A DNA stretch of 64,000 nt from NCBI GenBank assembly GCA_903859155.1, contig CAIOLO010000019.1, forward strand, positions 1-64,000, in the 5' to 3' direction. Below the pieces are notes generated by a model. It did no database searches and was not told where the DNA came from. It was given only the letters and a program-made list of their open reading frames with translations. The translations under genes and the position numbers were made by a program. Positions 47,330-56,585 of this stretch are shown here, one piece after another. Numbering within the stretch: the first letter of the stretch is position 1; the number at the start of each line of letters is the position of its first letter. The stretch comes from an uncultured beta proteobacterium. Its GTDB lineage: Bacteria; Pseudomonadota; Gammaproteobacteria; Burkholderiales; SG8-39.

Positions 47330-48306
47330 AGATCACTTTTGCCGAAGGTCTCGCCAGGGCGATTCACGAGTGCCTGGCTGCCGACGAGCGGGTCATGCTC
47401 ATCGGCAGCGGTTTCATGGGCCTGAACCCTGTGGCACAGAAAACCATGGAACCGGTGCTGAAGGATTTTGCCGCACGCATTTCCGTCACGCCGATCTCGG
47501 AACTGGGGCTTGCCGGCGCCGGCATCGGCGCGGCGGTGGCGGGGATGCGGCCGTTGGTGGATCTCTCCACGGGAAGCTTCATCTTTCAGGCGTTCCCTCA
47601 AGTGGTCAACGAGGCCGCCAATATCCATTACATGAGTGGCGGCCAGACCACCGTTCCGGTGACCTTCTATTCACTGGCGGGAATGCGCGGGAGCGGCGCG
47701 GCCCAGCACTCGCATCGTCCCCAGGCGATGCTCGGCCAAGTGCCGGGGCTGCAGATCCTGATGCCCGGCGGCGCCGAGGATGCCTATTACCTGATGAAGT
47801 GGGCGCTGCGCGAAAGCCGGAACCCGACGGTGTTCATCAGTCATGGACTACTGCTCGGAGAAACCGCAGAACTGGACGCCGATGCGCCGATGATTCCGGT
47901 GGGCAGGGCCCGCATCCGCCGCGACGGCGGTGACGTGAGCCTCATCGCCAATTCCATCACGGTGCCACGCGCGCTGGCGGCAGCCGGCATCCTTGAAAAG
48001 GAGCACGGGATCTCCGCGGAAGTCGTGGATCTGCGCAGCATCGCTCCGTTGGACCGGGAAACGGTGTTGCGCTCGGTGGCCAAGACCGGGCGGGCAGTGA
48101 TTGCCGATGAATGCCATCGCAGCTTCGGCGTCGCCGCGGAAATAGCCGCGACACTGGCGGAGGAGGGACTGGCGTCGCTGAAGGCTCCGGTGTGTCGGGT
48201 GAACACCCCGGACGTGCCGATTCCCTTCAGCACGCAGCTAGAGGCAGAGTTGACAGTGACTGCCGACAAGATCGTCGCCGGCGCGTTGAGGACGTTGGGC
48301 CGTTGA
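47326..48306 (+). CDS. ThDP-dependent dehydrogenase E1 beta subunit
   Basis: Predicted 326-residue E1 beta subunit. MKITFAEGLARAIHECLAAD, VTPISELGLAGAGIGAAVAG, GAAQHSHRPQAMLGQVPGLQ and VVDLRSIAPLDRETVLRSVA are family hallmarks. AGGAGGAC precedes the ATG. With E1 alpha it forms the decarboxylating component, but no E2 acyltransferase or E3 flavoprotein gene is in the window, so it may feed a chromosomally encoded E2 elsewhere or act in another transfer reaction. Annotated acetoin dehydrogenases are the closest gene pairs. Confidence 0.88.
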   Translation: MKITFAEGLARAIHECLAADERVMLIGSGFMGLNPVAQKTMEPVLKDFAARISVTPISELGLAGAGIGAAVAGMRPLVDLSTGSFIFQAFPQVVNEAANIHYMSGGQTTVPVTFYSLAGMRGSGAAQHSHRPQAMLGQVPGLQILMPGGAEDAYYLMKWALRESRNPTVFISHGLLLGETAELDADAPMIPVGRARIRRDGGDVSLIANSITVPRALAAAGILEKEHGISAEVVDLRSIAPLDRETVLRSVAKTGRAVIADECHRSFGVAAEIAATLAEEGLASLKAPVCRVNTPDVPIPFSTQLEAELTVTADKIVAGALRTLGR

Positions 48307-48406
48307 ACCGTGCCGGATAGCCGGGCAGCGGAACTCGATGCCCCGGCGCTAACCGCAGCGAGCCGGATACACGCAACCAGCATGCAGATTTAACGGAGAA
48401 AGACAG

Positions 48407-50470
48407 ATGAAGCAGTTGACCATAGACGTGGGCGGTACCTTCACCGATTGCCTGGTTCTGGAGGAATCGGGACAGTTGCAGCGCTTCAAGGCATCCACCA
48501 CGCCGGACGATCCGACCCAGGGGTTTTTCGCCTCCGTGGGCAAGGCGGCGGCGCATTTTGGCCAGAGCCTGAACGGATTCCTGAGCGAGGTGGAGCAGAT
48601 TGTTCACGGCACCACCCTCGGCACCAATACCCTGATCACCGAACGCGGTGCCAAGGTCGGCATGATCACCACCAAGGGGTTTCGCGATTCTGTCGAGATG
48701 CGCCGCGGCATCAAGAATCTTCACGGCTCGATGTTCGACGTGTTCATCCCGCCCTACAAGCCGCTGGTGCCGCGCTACCTGCGGCTGGGCGTGGAAGAAC
48801 GAACCCTGTACACCGGTGAACTGCTCACGCCGCTGGACGAGCAGGAACTGCGCACCGCGGCGAAAAAACTGCTCGATGACGGTTGCACCGCCATCGCGGT
48901 CTGCTTCCTGCACTCCTACGCCAACGGCGCGAATGAACTCCAGGCCAAGCGCCTGGTGCAGCAGATGGCACCGCAGGTGTATGTCACCGCCTCGCACGAG
49001 ATACTGCCTGTCTGGCGCGAGTTCGAGCGTTTCTCCACGGCCGTGGTGAGCGCCTATATCGGCCCGGTGCTGACGCGCTATGCGAGCCGGCTCCAGTCGG
49101 GGCTTGCCGATCACGGGTTTCACGGCCGCTTGTTGATGATGCTCGCCAATGGCCTGGTTCAGGTGGTGGACGAATGTGTCGACAGGGCGGTGTACCTGCT
49201 CAATTCGGGACCCGCCGCAGCGCCTTCCGCGGCCACCTATCTGGGCGCGTTGCATGGCAGGACCAACTTGCTGTCGGTGGACATGGGGGGCACCAGTTTC
49301 GATGTGTGCGTCATCAAGGACGGCGAAATTCCGACGACCTCCGAATCCTGGGTCGGCGAGCACCGGGTGGCCATCAAGATGGTGGACGTACCCACCGTGG
49401 GGGCGGGCGGCGGGTCGCTCGCCTGGGTTGACTCATTGGGACTGTTGCGGGTCGGGCCGCAGAGCGCCGGCGCCGATCCCGGTCCCGCAGCCTACGGCAA
49501 GGGCGAGCAGGCCGCGGTCACCGACGCCGATCTGGTGCTGGGTTACATACCGGCAGATTATTTTCTGGGCGGGGACATCAAACTCGATGCGGCGCGCGCG
49601 CATCAGGCAGTGGCGGCGGTGGGAGCCAAGCTCAAGATGAGCGTGGAGAATTCAGCGCAGGCGATCTACACCACCATCAATACGGTGATGGCCAATCTGG
49701 TCACGGAGGTATGTACCAAGCAGGGCCATGACGTGCGCGACTTCACGCTGGTGGCCGGCGGCGGCGCGGGGGGCATACACGCGGCGTCGATCGCGCGGCA
49801 GTTGTCCATCCCGATGGTGATCGTGCCGCGAGTGGCGGCGCTGATGAGCGCTTTTGGCATGTTCGCCAAGGACCTCGGTTTCGAATATGCACGCTCGTGC
49901 TTCCGCAGCCAGGACCGGCTGGATTTTGCCGAGGTGACCGGCCTGTACGCGGACATGCGCGCCCAGGCGCTGCGTGATTTTGCGCGCATCGGATTTACCG
50001 AATCGCAATTGTCCTTCCAGCCCACGGTCGAGATGCGCTACGCCGACCAGTTTCACGAAGTGGAAATCGACATGCCCTCGGAAACGCTGAATGCGCAATC
50101 CATGCAGGAACTGCTGCGGATATTCCACGCACGCTACGAAAAAATGTACACCTACTCGATGAACTGGCGCCCGGTGGAGTTCCTGACCTTCCGGCTCAAG
50201 GTCACCGCGCCACGGCGACCGGTGCAGATGGCCGCAAGCCAGAGCACCTCGGCCGGCGTGGAGACGGCGCGGCGCGGTTCCCGCTCCTGCCTGTTCCAGG
50301 GCGGCAGCCTGCGCGTGGACACGCCGGTGTACGACTGGGACCGCATGGAACCGGGCCACAAGGTGGCCGGGCCGGCGCTTGTCGATGACAAGACGACCAC
50401 CGTGCTGGTGCCGCCGGGTTTCAACTGCGAAGTCGACCCCTACCGCAATCTGGTCCTGCTGGCGACTTGA
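48407..50470 (+). CDS. hyuA: Hydantoinase A/oxoprolinase family protein
   Basis: Predicted 687-residue ATP-dependent HyuA subunit with an actin-like fold. The phosphate-binding starts are LTIDVGGTFTDCLVL and LSVDMGGTSFDVCVI; VHGTTLGTNTLITERGAKVG and GPQSAGADPGPAAYGKG are strongly conserved. It should hydrolyse ATP to activate a substrate handled with HyuB. GGAG lies before the ATG. It follows E1 beta by 100 bp and precedes two Bug genes. Substrate unknown: hydantoin-like ring opening or ketone carboxylation are both possible. Confidence 0.9.
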   Translation: MKQLTIDVGGTFTDCLVLEESGQLQRFKASTTPDDPTQGFFASVGKAAAHFGQSLNGFLSEVEQIVHGTTLGTNTLITERGAKVGMITTKGFRDSVEMRRGIKNLHGSMFDVFIPPYKPLVPRYLRLGVEERTLYTGELLTPLDEQELRTAAKKLLDDGCTAIAVCFLHSYANGANELQAKRLVQQMAPQVYVTASHEILPVWREFERFSTAVVSAYIGPVLTRYASRLQSGLADHGFHGRLLMMLANGLVQVVDECVDRAVYLLNSGPAAAPSAATYLGALHGRTNLLSVDMGGTSFDVCVIKDGEIPTTSESWVGEHRVAIKMVDVPTVGAGGGSLAWVDSLGLLRVGPQSAGADPGPAAYGKGEQAAVTDADLVLGYIPADYFLGGDIKLDAARAHQAVAAVGAKLKMSVENSAQAIYTTINTVMANLVTEVCTKQGHDVRDFTLVAGGGAGGIHAASIARQLSIPMVIVPRVAALMSAFGMFAKDLGFEYARSCFRSQDRLDFAEVTGLYADMRAQALRDFARIGFTESQLSFQPTVEMRYADQFHEVEIDMPSETLNAQSMQELLRIFHARYEKMYTYSMNWRPVEFLTFRLKVTAPRRPVQMAASQSTSAGVETARRGSRSCLFQGGSLRVDTPVYDWDRMEPGHKVAGPALVDDKTTTVLVPPGFNCEVDPYRNLVLLAT

Positions 50471-50524
50471 CATCCGCAAGGCAGGCGAGCGGCGCGAAGT
50501 CAAATAACAAGGAGCGAGGAAACC

Positions 50525-51514
50525 ATGGACAGGAAAGCAATTCCCGGATTGCGGATGCTCAAGGCATGCGCCGCTGCGTTTGTGTTCTCTCTGGGCTGTG
50601 CCGCAAATCATTCGATGGCGCAGGATTTTCCCTCCAGGCCGATCAGGTTGCTGGTGGGATTTCCGCCGGGGGGCAATGCGGATGTCGGGGCGCGCATCGT
50701 CGCCCAGAAGATGTCCGACGGATTGGGCCGCCAGGTGCTGGTGGAAAATCGCGCCGGCGCCGGCGGTGTGGTGGCGAATTCCACCGTCGCGAAGTCCCCG
50801 CCGGACGGCTACACGCTGCTGCTGGTGATCGGGGGATTTGTCACGCAGGCGGCGACCATGAAGAAGCTGCCCTACGATTCGATACGGGATTTTTCGCCGA
50901 TCTCACTGTTGATGACCTACCCGATCGTCATCGCAGTGAGCGCGGATTCCCAGTACCGCACGCTCGCCGATCTGATCGGCTACGCCAAGAGCAATCCGTC
51001 CAAGCTCAACTACGGCGCGCCGATCGGCACGCTGTATCACCTGGTTGCGGAGATGTTCAATTCGATGGCGGGCGTCGAACTGACATTTGTTCCCTATCGC
51101 GGCGGCGCGGAACCGCTGGCTGAGGTGATCGCCGGACGCATGAACGTGGCATTCGAGGCGATCACCACCGCTTCGCCGCAAATCCAGGGCGGCAGGCTGC
51201 GCGCCCTCGCCGTCACCTCGGCGCAACCGTCGCCCTCGCTGCCGGGCGTGGCGACCGCCACCCAGACGTTGCCAGGCTTCGAGACCATTTCGTTCCTCGC
51301 GATCTCCGCGCCGCCGGGTGTGCCGCGCCCGATCGTCAACCGGCTGAATGCGGAGGTGCGTCGGGTACTGGCCTTGCCGGATGTGGCCCAGCGCTTTGCC
51401 GAATGGGGCGGACAAACCGCGCCCACCAGCCCGGAGGAGATGCAGCGTTTCATGGAGGCGGAGATCGCCAAGTGGACCCGGGTGGTCCAGCAGCGAAACA
51501 TCGTGCTCGATTAG
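50525..51514 (+). CDS. Bug/TctC-family periplasmic solute-binding protein
   Basis: Predicted 329-residue exported Bug protein. Signal peptide (KACAAAFVFSLGCAANHSMA), then QDFPSRPIRLLVGFPPGGNA, VENRAGAGGVVANSTVAKSP, YRGGAEPLAEVIAGRMN and LPGFETISFLAISAPPGVPR. AAGGAGCGAGG precedes the ATG. It lies 54 bp after hyuA and 111 bp before another Bug gene; the two differ clearly in sequence, so they probably bind different acids. Confidence 0.9.
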   Translation: MDRKAIPGLRMLKACAAAFVFSLGCAANHSMAQDFPSRPIRLLVGFPPGGNADVGARIVAQKMSDGLGRQVLVENRAGAGGVVANSTVAKSPPDGYTLLLVIGGFVTQAATMKKLPYDSIRDFSPISLLMTYPIVIAVSADSQYRTLADLIGYAKSNPSKLNYGAPIGTLYHLVAEMFNSMAGVELTFVPYRGGAEPLAEVIAGRMNVAFEAITTASPQIQGGRLRALAVTSAQPSPSLPGVATATQTLPGFETISFLAISAPPGVPRPIVNRLNAEVRRVLALPDVAQRFAEWGGQTAPTSPEEMQRFMEAEIAKWTRVVQQRNIVLD

Positions 51515-51625
51515 TTTGCCTGGCGTGATCAGGTTGCGGATGCGCCTTTGGGAAGGGCAGGGGAAGGTTCGGACCATCCGTGCCAGAATCGCGGCAGGAT
51601 CGCGGGAAACTGAAAGGAGCAAACG

Positions 51626-52609
51626 ATGACAATCATCACCAGGTGCGCTGCAGTCGCACTCGCCGGCTTTGCGCTGACGCTGTCGGTGCCGCCGGCGTAT
51701 GCCCAGGGTTACCCCTCCAAGATGGTGCGCATCACCTCGCCGTTTCCCTCAGGATTGACGCCGGATGTGGTGATCAGGGTGGTGGCCGACAAGCTTGCGC
51801 GCGCCTGGGGACAGCAGGTGCTGATCGATGCGCGCCCTGGAGCAAACGGCTTCATTGCCATCGGCGCGGTCAAGAAGGCCGCACCCGACGGGTATGACCT
51901 GCTGCTGGTGTCCAACGCGCAGCTCACGCTCAATCCGCATCTCATCAAGTCGATTCCCTATGACCCGGAAGTCGATTTCGTGCCGGTGACCATGGTGTAC
52001 CGGACGGCATTCCTGGTGGCGGTGTCGGCTGCGGGACCGTATCGTTCGATGCCCGAGCTTGTCGCGGCGGCACGCAACAATCCCGATCGCATCACCTATA
52101 GCTCGCCGTTTGTCGGCAGCGCGCCTCACCTTGGCGGCGCGATGCTGGCGTATCTCACGGGGACGAGAATGGTTCCGGTGCATTTCAAGGAAGCGGCGCA
52201 GATGTTCACCTCGATAGTCAATGGCGACGTCGCCTTCATCGTCTCCACATCGGGGTCGGCGGCCTCGCTGGTCAAGGCCGGGCGCATCCGCTATCTCGCC
52301 GTGGCCGGACCCTCGCGCCTGGAGTCCGACCCCGACGTGCCCACGAGCAGGGAGGTTGGCGGGCCGGCGGATTTCGAAATCGATGCCTGGGGGGGCATAC
52401 TAGCGCCGCGAGGCACGCCACCCGAACTGGCGCGCCGCATCGCGGCCGACATCGCCAGGGCGATGGCCGAGCCCGATGTGCGCGAGCGCTACCGCGCCGT
52501 CGGTTTCGAGGCGAAGTCAAGCACCCCTGCGGAAATGGGCGATCTGACCAGAACCGAATTGCGCCGTTACGGCGACATGGTCAAGCGCATCGGGATCACG
52601 CCGGAATAG
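51626..52609 (+). CDS. Bug/TctC-family periplasmic solute-binding protein
   Basis: Predicted 327-residue exported Bug protein. Signal peptide MTIITRCAAVALAGFALTLS ending at PPAYA, then QGYPSKMVRITSPFPSGLTP, DARPGANGFIAIGAVKKAAP, and HFKEAAQMFTSIVNGDVAFI in the place of the usual PYKGG region. GAAAGGAGC precedes the ATG. Only 12 bp separate it from the bicupin gene, so the two are co-transcribed and perhaps act on one compound. Confidence 0.88.
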   Translation: MTIITRCAAVALAGFALTLSVPPAYAQGYPSKMVRITSPFPSGLTPDVVIRVVADKLARAWGQQVLIDARPGANGFIAIGAVKKAAPDGYDLLLVSNAQLTLNPHLIKSIPYDPEVDFVPVTMVYRTAFLVAVSAAGPYRSMPELVAAARNNPDRITYSSPFVGSAPHLGGAMLAYLTGTRMVPVHFKEAAQMFTSIVNGDVAFIVSTSGSAASLVKAGRIRYLAVAGPSRLESDPDVPTSREVGGPADFEIDAWGGILAPRGTPPELARRIAADIARAMAEPDVRERYRAVGFEAKSSTPAEMGDLTRTELRRYGDMVKRIGITPE

Positions 52610-52621
52610 CAAAGGAAAGAC

Positions 52622-53707
52622 ATGGAACGCGAACAAGTAAAAGACGGGGAACCGGATCAGCTCTCGGGCTACGAGAAGATGATCCGCCATTACCAGACCT
52701 GGTCGGACCAGATGAAAAACGGCAAGCTCCTGATTCGCGGCGACGAGCGCGAATACCAGGTGTCACGCCAGGGATACCTGAAGTACTACCTCAATCCGCT
52801 GGTCACCGACACCGCGATCAGCAGCTGGGCGGTGTTCGAGCAGCTCATCAAGCGCCAGTCGGGCAGGCACAAGCATCAGGGCGGGGTGATCATCTACGTG
52901 CTCGAGGGCGAGGGCTATACCGAGACCAACGGCGAAGTGCTGGAATGGCAGTCGGGCGACCTGCTGCTCCTGCCGATTCAGCCCGGAGGATGCAACCATC
53001 AGCACTGGAACAAGGACGCCTCGAAGGGTTGCCGCTGGGTCGCGTTTCGCGACCTGATGGTGGCGCGCTACATTGCCAACGCGATCGACCAGGTGTCCGA
53101 GATGCCGGACATGCGCGGTGCGGCGGCCAGCGGACCCGAGGGTCACCGGCGCGGGGAATGGAGGGCCACGGTGGGCGTGGAGCAGGTGCCGCTGGTGTCG
53201 AATCCGGACGAACTGGCGAATGTGAACCTGATGGACCGGCTGATCAAATTGCGTGATCTGCAGCGGCAGCGCCTGGCGCAGGCGACGTTTCTGATCCGTG
53301 GCGCGGAGTTGCCCTGGGAGCTCAATGCGCACGGCCGGATGCAGTGGTATCTGCACCCGTGCATTGCCTACACGGCGGTGCAGACCAATCTTTTTTATCG
53401 CCAGGAAATTGCACCGGGCAGCCGCAGCGGCGTGCAGCGCCACGCCGGCGATGTGATCTTCTACATGCTCGAGGGCGAGGGCTACACCGAACTGGATGGG
53501 GTGCGTCATGTCTGGAAGGCGGGCGATGTCATGACCTTGCCGATTTTTCCCACTGGCGTGGTTTATCGGCACGTAAACACCGGCGCCGTGCCGGTGCGGC
53601 TCATCTGCATGGAGCGCAATCTGGTTCACACCACGGGCGTGGACCGGCAGTCCGGATTCGAGCAATTGCAGCCCTGCCCCGAGTACCGTGAGGCGCAGGG
53701 GGGCTGA
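52622..53707 (+). CDS. Bicupin protein (possible ring-cleaving dioxygenase)
   Basis: Predicted 361-residue cytoplasmic protein with two cupin domains. The halves are clearly duplicated: IIYVLEGEGYTETNGEVLEW at about residue 95 and IFYMLEGEGYTELDGVRHVW at about 285. Possible metal ligands are HKHQGG and NHQHW in the first cupin and QRHAGD and VYRHVN in the second. The architecture resembles gentisate and hydroxynaphthoate dioxygenases but the exact family motif is absent, so an oxygenase role is a suggestion. AAAGGAAAG precedes the ATG. Confidence 0.78.
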   Translation: MEREQVKDGEPDQLSGYEKMIRHYQTWSDQMKNGKLLIRGDEREYQVSRQGYLKYYLNPLVTDTAISSWAVFEQLIKRQSGRHKHQGGVIIYVLEGEGYTETNGEVLEWQSGDLLLLPIQPGGCNHQHWNKDASKGCRWVAFRDLMVARYIANAIDQVSEMPDMRGAAASGPEGHRRGEWRATVGVEQVPLVSNPDELANVNLMDRLIKLRDLQRQRLAQATFLIRGAELPWELNAHGRMQWYLHPCIAYTAVQTNLFYRQEIAPGSRSGVQRHAGDVIFYMLEGEGYTELDGVRHVWKAGDVMTLPIFPTGVVYRHVNTGAVPVRLICMERNLVHTTGVDRQSGFEQLQPCPEYREAQGG

Positions 53708-53786
53708 GCGTCAGAGCCTGACTTCGCTGACACCCGAGCGGCGCGCAAGCCCGATTGAATCAAGGCAGGATTCTTGGAGGAGAGCC

Positions 53787-54797
53787 ATGATGGGTAAGGC
53801 AAGGAAATGCAATGCGGCACGCCGGTCGCTTCCAATTGCGGCTGTGCTCGCCGGACTGGCGCTCGGGGGCCTGTTTCCCCAGGCGGCTTGTGCCCAGTAT
53901 CCGACACGGGCGGTCAGGGTGGTGGTGACCGTATCCCCTGGCGGTGCGCCGGACACGGTTGCACGCGTGCTCGGCGACCGCCTCTCGCCGCTGCTGGGCC
54001 AGCCGGTGGTGATCGAGAACCGTGCCGGGTCGAACGGCAACATCGCCATGGAACTGGTCGCGAAATCCGCGCCTGACGGTCATACCCTGGTGATGTGCGC
54101 CGACAGCATGATCGTCATCAATCCGCACATGTACGCGAAAATGCCGCTTGACGTGCTCAAGGACCTCGCGCCGGTTGCTCCGGTGGCCGAGCAAAGCAAT
54201 TTCTTCCTGTCGGTGCATCCTTCGCTGCAGGTGAAGAACTTTCAGGAGTTTCTCGAGTTCGCGAAAACCGCCAATCCTCCCATGGCCTACGCCTCAGCCG
54301 GCAACGGCAGCCAGCACCAGATGGCCATGGAAATGCTCAAGTCGCGCGCCGGCATCAACCTTATACATGTGCCCTACAAGGGTGGCGCCCCGGCCACCGC
54401 GGCGACATTGGCGGGGGAGGTGTTGGCGATGTTTTCCGCGGCCTCGAGCGTGCCGCAGATCCAGGCCGGAAAATTGCGGGGCCTCGCGGTGACCGGACGC
54501 AAGCGTTCGCTGCTGCTTCCCGACCTGCCGATGGTCGGGGAGTTCTATCCGGGCTATGAGTTGTCCACCTGGATCGCCCTGTTTTCACCCGCCGGCGTGC
54601 CTGACGCAACGCTGATGCGCCTGCGCAGCGAGATCGGCAAGGCACTGGCGGTACCGGATGTCGCCAAGCGATTCACAGCGGCCGGCGGTCTCGATCCTGC
54701 CAACGCAACCCCGCAGGAATTCGCCGAGCGTATCCGCGCTGATTACGAGAAATACGCCAAGCTGGTGAAACTGATCGGGGCGACGGTCGACAATTGA
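53787..54797 (+). CDS. Bug/TctC-family periplasmic solute-binding protein
   Basis: Predicted 336-residue exported Bug protein. After a basic start, the hydrophobic signal (PIAAVLAGLALGGLFPQAAC) is followed by AQYPTRAVRVVVTVSPGGAP, VIENRAGSNGNIAMELVAKS and HVPYKGGAPATAATLAGEVL. The ATG at 53787 (or 53790) has GGAGGAG at good spacing; the open frame begins earlier but without a signal peptide. It lies between the bicupin and CocE-like genes. Confidence 0.9.
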   Translation: MMGKARKCNAARRSLPIAAVLAGLALGGLFPQAACAQYPTRAVRVVVTVSPGGAPDTVARVLGDRLSPLLGQPVVIENRAGSNGNIAMELVAKSAPDGHTLVMCADSMIVINPHMYAKMPLDVLKDLAPVAPVAEQSNFFLSVHPSLQVKNFQEFLEFAKTANPPMAYASAGNGSQHQMAMEMLKSRAGINLIHVPYKGGAPATAATLAGEVLAMFSAASSVPQIQAGKLRGLAVTGRKRSLLLPDLPMVGEFYPGYELSTWIALFSPAGVPDATLMRLRSEIGKALAVPDVAKRFTAAGGLDPANATPQEFAERIRADYEKYAKLVKLIGATVDN

Positions 54798-54883
54798 CCC
54801 GGTACGGTTTCGGCGGCTGCATGTCGCCGCCGACGTGCAGTGAGCCATATCAACCCTGGCGACCCGCTAACGGAGGAGCGTCC

Positions 54884-56539
54884 ATGCTGCAGCACGATTT
54901 CGAATACCGTTTTCGCGGGCCGCTTTCCGAGCCCGAAGAACTGGGCGGGCGCGCGCCGCAATATCGGCGCAGCGTGGACCAGGGCGCGATCATCGAGCAC
55001 GACCTCGCCGTGACCATGCGCGACGGGGTGAAGCTCTACGTCGATCTGTTTCGGCCGGCTGATGAAAAACCGGCGGCGCCCCTCATTGCCTGGGGGCCTT
55101 ACGGCAAGCACAGCCCGACAAATTACGCCAGGCAGTTTCCGGCATCCGGCGTGGATACTGCCAGGCTCTCGCGGTACACGGCCTTCGAGGCTCCCGACCC
55201 GATCTACTGGGTGTCGCGCGGCTATGCGGTAATCAATGTGGACACGCGCGGCATGTGGTTTTCCGAAGGAACGGCGACGTTCCTTTCGCCCGAAGAGGCG
55301 CTCGACCAGTACGACATGATCGAATGGGCGGGCACGCAGGCCTGGAGCAACGCCAGGGTGGGGCTCGCCGGTGTTTCTTATCTTGCCAGTTCGCAATACC
55401 AGGTTGCGGCGCTCAATCCGCCCCACCTTGCGGCTATCAATCCCTGGGAAGGCTGGAGCGATTTTTATCGGGAGGTCGCCCGCCACGGCGGTATTCCCGA
55501 AACTGAATTCTGGGGCTATCTGCCAACCCGCTGGGGGCGCAGCAAGACCCGCATCGAAGACCTGCGCAAAGAAACCGAAGAGCACCCGTTCCATGACGCC
55601 TTCTGGGCCTCCAAGGTCGCCGATTTCTCGAAGATCACGGTTCCCTCCTATGTGGTCGCGAGCTGGAGCGACCAGGGTCTGCACACGCGCGGCACGCTCG
55701 AGGCTTACAAGAAGATCGGCGCGGCGCACAAGTGGCTCGAAGTGCATGGCCGAAAAAAATGGGCTTACTACTATGAACCGCAGAGCGTGCAGCGGCAGCA
55801 GGCATTTTTCGACCATTTCCTCAAAGGAATGCCGAGCGAGATCGCGACCTGGCCGAAAGTGCGCCTGGAGGTGCGGCAGAAATATTATGCTGGTGTCACG
55901 CGCGATGAACGGGAATGGCCGCTCGAGCGCACCCGCTACACCAGGCTTTATCTCGACGCCGGGTCGGCCGCGATGCGGCGCGAACCGGCGGAGGTTGAGA
56001 CCTCCTGCCGCTACGCCTCCGGGGAAAAGGATTCGCGCGCCGTGTTTGATTTCCGCTTCCCGCGGCAAGCCGATCTCATCGGCCACACCAAGCTCAGGGT
56101 CTGGATGGCAACGACCGACTCGGACGACATGGATATCTTCGTCGGGCTGCACAAGCTCGACGCTTCGGGTCATGTCATGCCGTTTCCGTATTTCGCGCAG
56201 TTCGAGGACGGACCGGTCGCGCTGGGATGGCTGCGCGCGTCACATCGAGAGCTCGATGCAGAGAAATCCACCGACTACCAGCCGGTGCTGGCGCATCGCC
56301 GCGAGCACAAACTCTCCCCTGGCGAGATCGTGCCGCTCGATATAGAAATCTGGCCCTCCGGTACGCGCTTTGAAGCAGGCGAATCGTTGCGACTGGTGGT
56401 GCAGGGCGGTGACATCTGTCCGCATCCGCGACCTTGTGTGCAGGACCTGCACGAGCAGACGGTGAACCGCGGCGAACACCGCCTGTTCACGGGAGGGCGC
56501 TACGATTCCCACCTGCTGGTGCCGGTGGTCGAGGATTGA
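54884..56539 (+). CDS. CocE/NonD-family alpha/beta hydrolase
   Basis: Predicted 551-residue serine hydrolase of the X-Pro dipeptidyl-peptidase/cocaine esterase family: N-terminal alpha/beta-hydrolase and C-terminal jelly-roll. MRDGVKLYVDLFRPADEKPA and VDTRGMWFSEGTA are typical; the nucleophile is Ser in GLAGVSYLASSQ, with the acid in SWSDQGLHTRGT and the His in LEVHGRKKW. It should cleave an ester or amide in the cytoplasm, having no signal peptide. GGAGGAGCG supports the ATG at 54884. It is the last gene of the plus-strand run and convergent with the ADP-forming synthetase gene. Confidence 0.87.
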   Translation: MLQHDFEYRFRGPLSEPEELGGRAPQYRRSVDQGAIIEHDLAVTMRDGVKLYVDLFRPADEKPAAPLIAWGPYGKHSPTNYARQFPASGVDTARLSRYTAFEAPDPIYWVSRGYAVINVDTRGMWFSEGTATFLSPEEALDQYDMIEWAGTQAWSNARVGLAGVSYLASSQYQVAALNPPHLAAINPWEGWSDFYREVARHGGIPETEFWGYLPTRWGRSKTRIEDLRKETEEHPFHDAFWASKVADFSKITVPSYVVASWSDQGLHTRGTLEAYKKIGAAHKWLEVHGRKKWAYYYEPQSVQRQQAFFDHFLKGMPSEIATWPKVRLEVRQKYYAGVTRDEREWPLERTRYTRLYLDAGSAAMRREPAEVETSCRYASGEKDSRAVFDFRFPRQADLIGHTKLRVWMATTDSDDMDIFVGLHKLDASGHVMPFPYFAQFEDGPVALGWLRASHRELDAEKSTDYQPVLAHRREHKLSPGEIVPLDIEIWPSGTRFEAGESLRLVVQGGDICPHPRPCVQDLHEQTVNRGEHRLFTGGRYDSHLLVPVVED

Positions 56540-56544
56540 CGCGG

Positions 56545-56580
56545 GTGACTGCGGCGGGGTGTTTCCCCGCGCCGCGTCAC
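56545..56580. terminator. Long GC hairpin between convergent genes
   Basis: GTGAC/GTCAC, then GCGGCG/CGCCGC, then GGG/CCC pair in turn, with two single-base bulges and a short T-containing loop. It occupies the gap between the CocE-like and synthetase stop codons. Likely a bidirectional terminator. Confidence 0.65.
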
Positions 56581-56585
56581 ATCGG

